Shown one piece after another: positions 60,358 to 64,000 of a stretch of 64,000 nucleotides of DNA. The DNA comes from Chryseobacterium cheonjiense. Its GTDB lineage: Bacteria > Bacteroidota > Bacteroidia > Flavobacteriales > Weeksellaceae. The position numbers and the translations under genes were made by a program. The stretch covers positions 1,176,502 through 1,240,501 of the forward strand of contig NZ_JABBGF010000001.1 in assembly GCF_012927265.1 (NCBI RefSeq), written 5' to 3'. The notes under the pieces are model-generated. The model was not told the origin of the DNA. It saw only the letters and a list, made by a program, of their open reading frames with translations, and did no database searches. The stretch's first letter is position 1; each line of letters starts with the position of its first letter.

Positions 60358-60381
60358 AAATTCCGGCAATTGCCGGAATTT
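60358..60381. terminator. Palindromic terminator
   Basis: Perfect palindrome AAATTCCGGCAATTGCCGGAATTT with T-run on both sides; ends the small minus-strand gene at 60421 and the SnoaL gene. Confidence 0.85.
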
Positions 60382-60420
60382 TTACTTTTTTAGGAAATTG
60401 CTTCCTTAAACAACGTTACG

Positions 60421-60552
60421 TTAATCCCCTTTTTTATGATGATGAGGTTTAAGCGTGGTTTTGTTCTTCGGCGTTTCCTTATTATCTCTCTGGCGCTGAT
60501 CTAACTTACCTGTAGATTCGGCAACTTTTTTTGGACCTGGTTTAATTCCCAT
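60421..60552 (-). CDS. Small basic His-tailed protein
   Basis: A 43-residue ORF: MGIKPGPKKVAESTGKLDQR, then a Lys/Asn-rich stretch ending PHHHKKGD. It has an AT-rich start context (TTTATT before ATG) and a terminator 40 nt downstream, which support its being real. No family name recognised; it may bind metal or nucleic acid. Confidence 0.6.
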   Translation of the reverse strand: MGIKPGPKKVAESTGKLDQRQRDNKETPKNKTTLKPHHHKKGD

Positions 60553-60630
60553 AATAAATATATTTAAAAATTAATGTAAACAGGTATCTTCACGAAGCGT
60601 CCCTGCCGTTTCCAATGATTTAAAAAAATC

Positions 60631-60644
60631 AAATAGGTCACGAT
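60631..60644 (+). repeat. Conserved intergenic 14-mer, copy 2
   Basis: AAATAGGTCACGAT in an A-rich context (AAAAAAATC before it), exact copy of 52641-52654. It lies in the gap upstream of the small gene and downstream of the stop at 60730. Confidence 0.5.
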
Positions 60645-60729
60645 GTATATGTCCTGTTTGTGATTGTTTTGAAAATTTCAAATTAAAATCCTGATAAACC
60701 CGACTAACAAAGTCAATTTTAGAACCGGA

Positions 60730-61257
60730 TCAATCGTTTTCCTTCTTTTTTGACGATATTACGCTTATGGCAACAGCAGTCACTGCAGCTGCTAAAGCCA
60801 CTTTCACCAGAAAGCCCTTTCTGTTGTATTTCCATTCGGCGCCCCAGCCACGTTCGGCGAAGATATTGGGCATATGACCGTTTTTTAAATCGCTGATAAT
60901 TCCTTCAAAGGCTCCTACACGGTCTGCCAGTACAAGCGGAAGCCATCTTCCATAGCTGGATTCACTGTAACGGAAGGCCATCTTTCTTATTGCTCCGTTG
61001 ACACCTTCCGGTGGCGATGCAGTACCGAAAACAGCAGTTAAATTAGGCCGTTCCACGGACTTTAAAATTTCAACGTCTTCAGCTTGTTGTTGAGGCCTAT
61101 CCCATGCGTAACCGTCATGTTCTTCATTAGTCCGTTTTTTCATAGGATATACAGGATCATTTTCAGGGTCGGCATCTATTCCCCAGCCTTTTATATGAGT
61201 ATAATCTGCCTGCTCGCTTTTCTTAAAATCGGAAGGCTTTGTTTCATCTGTAAGCAT
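60730..61257 (-). CDS. Hypothetical protein with C-terminal membrane anchor
   Basis: 175 residues; a charged, Trp/Tyr-containing soluble part (KGWGIDADPENDPVYPMKKRTNEEHDGYAWDRPQQQ; FGTASPPEGVNGAIRKMAFRYSESSYGRWLPLVLADRV) and a C-terminal transmembrane segment (FLVKVALAAAVTAVAISVISSKKK). This type is found in Bacteroidetes beside oxidoreductases; function unknown. It lies 29 nt downstream of the dehydrogenase stop and is probably cotranscribed. Confidence 0.75.
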   Translation of the reverse strand: MLTDETKPSDFKKSEQADYTHIKGWGIDADPENDPVYPMKKRTNEEHDGYAWDRPQQQAEDVEILKSVERPNLTAVFGTASPPEGVNGAIRKMAFRYSESSYGRWLPLVLADRVGAFEGIISDLKNGHMPNIFAERGWGAEWKYNRKGFLVKVALAAAVTAVAISVISSKKKEND

Positions 61258-61286
61258 GTCGTAATATTTTTTGTGGTTAAAACTTG

Positions 61287-62438
61287 TTATGCGGTTGGCG
61301 GAATAAGTACTGTTTTTATACAGCCATCCAGCTTGCGTGAAAATATGTGATAGGCATCAGCTACCTCTTCCATCGGAATTCTGTGAGTAATAATCTGTTT
61401 GGGATCAAGAATGCCGTTTTTTACATGCTCAATAAGCTTGGGCAGGTTACGTTTCACAGCAGCCTGGTTGGCCCTGATCGTAATTCCTTTGTTTACCACG
61501 TTACCTATCGGCACCAAAGCATCGGTAGGTCCGTATACACCTACGATAGAAACAATTCCTCCTTTCTTCACAGAATTAATGGCCCAATGAAGCGCTGTTG
61601 TAGAACCACCCTGTAAAAGTAACTTTGTCCCCAGAACCGTATTCATTAAATTGCCTTTCGCTTCGCAGCCAACAGCATCTATACATACATCTGCGCCAAG
61701 CGAATCGGTTTGTGTTTTTATAAAAACTACAGGGTCTCCAATACTATTAAAATTATAAGCTTCACATTGGGCATATTGTGCTACAAAATCAAGTCTGTAT
61801 TCCAGATGGTCGATGACGATTACTCTTCCTGCGCCAAAAAGCCATGCAGATTTGGCCGCCATAATACCGATAGGTCCTGCGCCAAAAACCACTACCGTAT
61901 CGCCTTTTTGAATACTTGCCATTTCTGCTGCCTGATATCCTGTAGGCACTACATCGGTAAGCAGAACTGCATCGTCAGGGTCCATCCAGTCAGGAATAAC
62001 GGTTGGTCCTACATCTGCATAAGGAACGCGGGCATATTCCGCCTGTCCACCCTGAAAGCCGCCTGCCGTATGGGAATAACCAAAAATACCTCCAACCGCA
62101 GTTGCCATTGGATTTGATTCATGGCAATTGCCGTAAAGTTCCTGTTTGCAGAATGCGCATTTTCCACAGGCTATATTAAAAGGCACCATTACTTTATCGC
62201 CCACTTTAAGCTTTTGTAAGGAAGGGCCTATTTCAACCACTTCACCGATGAATTCATGGCCAAATGTAGTACCCACCCGTGTATCGGGAACAAGGCCATG
62301 ATAAAGATGGAGATCTGAGCCGCAGATGCAGGATCTTAAAACCCGCACGATGGCGTCTTCCGGATGTTCTATTTGTGGCTCAGGCATATTGCGGTCTGCG
62401 CGCACGCGAAAAGGTCCGCGAAAATTCATTGCTAACAT
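61287..62438 (-). CDS. Zinc-dependent alcohol dehydrogenase (formaldehyde/threonine dehydrogenase-like)
   Basis: About 383 residues from the ATG at 62438; a longer ORF to 62507 is mainly hydrophobic and unlikely. Motifs: RSCICGSDLHLYHG (catalytic Cys), GHEFIGEVVEIG, CGKCAFCKQELYGNC (structural zinc), and VVFGAGPIGIMAAKSAWLFGAGRVIVIDHLEYRL (NAD loop). DPKQIITHRIPMEEVADAYHIF is the C-terminal pattern. It oxidises an alcohol or glutathione-independent aldehyde; substrate unknown. Confidence 0.92.
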   Translation of the reverse strand: MLAMNFRGPFRVRADRNMPEPQIEHPEDAIVRVLRSCICGSDLHLYHGLVPDTRVGTTFGHEFIGEVVEIGPSLQKLKVGDKVMVPFNIACGKCAFCKQELYGNCHESNPMATAVGGIFGYSHTAGGFQGGQAEYARVPYADVGPTVIPDWMDPDDAVLLTDVVPTGYQAAEMASIQKGDTVVVFGAGPIGIMAAKSAWLFGAGRVIVIDHLEYRLDFVAQYAQCEAYNFNSIGDPVVFIKTQTDSLGADVCIDAVGCEAKGNLMNTVLGTKLLLQGGSTTALHWAINSVKKGGIVSIVGVYGPTDALVPIGNVVNKGITIRANQAAVKRNLPKLIEHVKNGILDPKQIITHRIPMEEVADAYHIFSRKLDGCIKTVLIPPTA

Positions 62439-62554
62439 ATTGTATATTTTTGATTGGTGATAGAATAGTAAGAGCAAAATAGAGACCACCATAACCTGCT
62501 CGTCCATAATTTATAGTTTTTTGAAGGAATGTGGTATCGAGAGATTTTAAGAAT

Positions 62555-62710
62555 ATGGAATTGTTAGAAGATAAAAAGGAAAATTTATATAAAAGATTAA
62601 TCGGGTCCGTTAATAACATATGTACTAATGGTTATGCGGGCTCGATAAGAAATCATGCTATGAATATTAAAGCATTCAAAGATTCAAAGGAGAATATTCC
62701 TGCATTTTAG
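62555..62710 (+). CDS. Possible 51-residue protein
   Basis: ORF from ATG 62555: MELLEDKKENLYKRLIGSVN... to IPAF. It has coding-like composition (LEDKKENLYKRL helix) but no recognisable family. It may be the stub of a lost gene. Confidence 0.3.
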   Translation: MELLEDKKENLYKRLIGSVNNICTNGYAGSIRNHAMNIKAFKDSKENIPAF

Positions 62711-62783
62711 TCTAAACAGAAATTATCTTCGTTGATATCAGGCATAGTTACAAACATTGGAAGCTTCAGCTAAATAATTTTCA

Positions 62784-62791
62784 TATTTTTG
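62784..62791 (+). promoter_or_regulatory. -7 box abutting the XRE gene start
   Basis: TATTTTTG matches TAnnTTTG and ends only 4 nt before the first ATG (62795), so the transcript would be nearly leaderless. Confidence 0.45.
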
Positions 62792-62794
62792 CGT

Positions 62795-63349
62795 ATGATG
62801 ACTTCAAAATTAGCACATTACCGACGTAGTAAGGGATTAAGCCAGCAACAGCTTGCAGATATTTCCGGTGTGAGTGCAAGAACAATACAGCGCATCGAAA
62901 GTGGAAAAGTAGAAGCACATCCAGCGACGTTAAAAATGCTTGCGGACACACTCGAAATAGACACTCAGGAACTGTCAGTGCAAAAACAGTTATCAGAGGC
63001 CCCGGAAAAGGGAAATGGAGATATGGTTAAGCCACTATTTCACATGTTAGCATTAATCGGGCTTTTTTTTCCTGTTTTCAATATTGTTCTTCCCGGACTT
63101 TTTTGGTTTTTTAAGAAAGATGAATCCCGGATTTACGACCTTGAAGGGAAGTTGGTTATTAATTTTCAGATTACTATGTCGCTTCTGCTGATACCATCAG
63201 TTTTATTGATGATATTTGTGTTTTCCGTTGGGTTTCCGCTGACTGTGATCATCTATTTTTATAACCTGATCATGTGTCTTTTCAATATTTTCAGGAGTAT
63301 CAACAAAAGAGCATGCTTTTATCCTCTGACCTATCAATTTCTGAAATAA
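62795..63349 (+). CDS. XRE-HTH membrane protein (DUF4870-like)
   Basis: 184 residues. HTH_3 (KLAHYRRSKGLSQQQLADISGVSARTIQRIESGKVEAHPATLKMLADTL) precedes three C-terminal membrane helices (HMLALIGLFFPVFNIVLPGLFWFF; FQITMSLLLIPSVLLMIFVFSVGFPLTVIIYFYNL). This membrane-anchored regulator layout (HTH plus DUF4870-like) is common in Bacteroidetes. The start could be 62795 or 62798. Confidence 0.85.
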   Translation: MMTSKLAHYRRSKGLSQQQLADISGVSARTIQRIESGKVEAHPATLKMLADTLEIDTQELSVQKQLSEAPEKGNGDMVKPLFHMLALIGLFFPVFNIVLPGLFWFFKKDESRIYDLEGKLVINFQITMSLLLIPSVLLMIFVFSVGFPLTVIIYFYNLIMCLFNIFRSINKRACFYPLTYQFLK

Positions 63350-63429
63350 ACTCTCAAAATACGCCTTCCAGGGCTAAATGGCGTATATATGTCGTGAAGG
63401 AGTCCTGGTATAATATATCTATTTGCCGC

Positions 63430-63437
63430 TACATTTG
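63430..63437 (+). promoter_or_regulatory. -7 box upstream of the serine hydrolase
   Basis: TACATTTG matches TAnnTTTG, 18 nt before the ATG at 63455; -33 element not clear. Confidence 0.45.
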
Positions 63438-63454
63438 TCGTAAAATATTTCTTC

Positions 63455-64000
63455 ATGAAAAAACTCTTTACACTCATGTTCTTAATATGGATATTGCCTT
63501 TAGCTGCCCAAAAAAATATTAGGATCAGACATCTCGATGGAAAAACAATTGATGTACAAATTCTTCATCAGCGACTGTCTCGTTTGGTCGATAGCGCAAA
63601 AATTGCCGGCCTGCAGGTTGCCATTATCAACCAAAATAAAATAATCTATTCATCAAGTTTTGGTTACAAGGACCTTGAAAGCAAGAAAAAATTGAATGAC
63701 AGTACAGTGATGTATGCAGCTTCACTTACCAAGCCGGTCAGTGCATATATCTTTATGCGTCTGGTAGAGAAAGGTATATTCGATCTTGACCAGCCGGTGT
63801 ATAAGTACCTGAAAAAGCCGATAGGAGAATATGCAAAATGGAAAGATCTGGCAGACAATCCTGAATCCTTCAACCAGATTACCCCTAGAATGCTCCTAAG
63901 CCATAGTTCGGGACTGCCGGTTCTTCGACAGCTGTATGGTAACAAAGTCAATCTTATTGCGAAGCCCGGTGAAAAGTTCTATTATTCTAACGAGGGCATC
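63455..64000 (+). CDS. Beta-lactamase-family serine hydrolase (class C-like/esterase), partial
   Basis: The first 182 residues are in the window. Signal peptide MKKLFTLMFLIWILPLAAQ is followed by the penicillin-binding/beta-lactamase fold: SxxK motif SLTK at Ser90-Lys93, GIFDLDQPVYKYLKKP, MLLSHSSGLPVL, and YSN-motif FYYSNEG at Tyr177-Asn179. These are exported esterases or D-Ala-D-Ala peptidase-like hydrolases. It runs past the right edge. Confidence 0.9.
   Translation, partial: MKKLFTLMFLIWILPLAAQKNIRIRHLDGKTIDVQILHQRLSRLVDSAKIAGLQVAIINQNKIIYSSSFGYKDLESKKKLNDSTVMYAASLTKPVSAYIFMRLVEKGIFDLDQPVYKYLKKPIGEYAKWKDLADNPESFNQITPRMLLSHSSGLPVLRQLYGNKVNLIAKPGEKFYYSNEGI

Noticed and set aside
1-64000. 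CRISPR arrays, rRNA genes, complete tRNA genes, insertion-sequence transposases
   Set aside because: None was recognised on either strand; only the 19-bp tRNA-Ser end is present.

Overview
The window looks like a genomic island and adjoining chromosome of a Flavobacteriia bacterium, most likely Chryseobacterium or a close relative. The evidence is an AT-rich genome, Bacteroidetes-type -7 boxes (TAnnTTTG), a type IX secretion sorting domain, DUF6443/RHS-type loci, a Bacteroidetes conjugative-transposon (CTnDOT-like) transfer region, and LytS/LytTR signalling.

Layout. (1) 1-1500: divergent Y-family DNA polymerase (cut by the left edge) and a LexA-like HTH/S24 repressor sharing a palindromic operator. 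(2) 1848-10461, minus strand: a four-gene RHS operon. It encodes a T9SS-sorted propeller-like protein, a large secreted RHS-associated protein, an RHS protein with a glycine-rich hinge and a hydrophobic C-terminal tail, and a small membrane protein that may be its immunity partner. (3) 11536-32560, plus strand: a conjugation module with relaxosome protein, relaxase, ParA, TraE, TraF, TraG (with a J-domain embedded in the ATPase), four tandem proteins sharing a C-terminal motif, TraJ-TraN, coupling protein, M23 peptidase and accessory proteins. No integrase is present. (4) 33117-41873, minus strand: eight tightly spaced genes, mostly exported, for a catabolic or detoxifying function (OYE reductase, deacetylase, NTF2-like protein, porin, MBL hydrolase, amidohydrolase, two alpha/beta hydrolases). 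They are divergent from a TPR histidine kinase and a sigma-54-activator response regulator; the spacer carries repeated TTTCGTT motifs. (5) 46359-50963: SDR/TetR pair with matching operators, SDR/AraC pair, and RHS debris. (6) 51187-52557: a decayed RES-like gene and a 19-bp copy of a tRNA-Ser 3' end followed by a terminator. I read this as the right attachment site of an island whose left end lies outside the window.

(7) 52579-64000 reads as ordinary chromosome. It holds a secreted protein, SnoaL-like proteins (one frameshifted), an exported hydrolase with a LytS/LytTR two-component system, HxlR regulator/oxidoreductase, a zinc alcohol dehydrogenase, small basic proteins, an XRE membrane protein and a beta-lactamase-family hydrolase cut by the right edge.

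How the parts fit: relaxase, coupling protein and the Tra channel would together move the DNA. The S24/DinB pair is a damage-response cassette, the RHS operon is probably for contact competition, and the exported hydrolase operon looks like cargo under local two-component control. All functional calls come from reading motifs; no database search was run.
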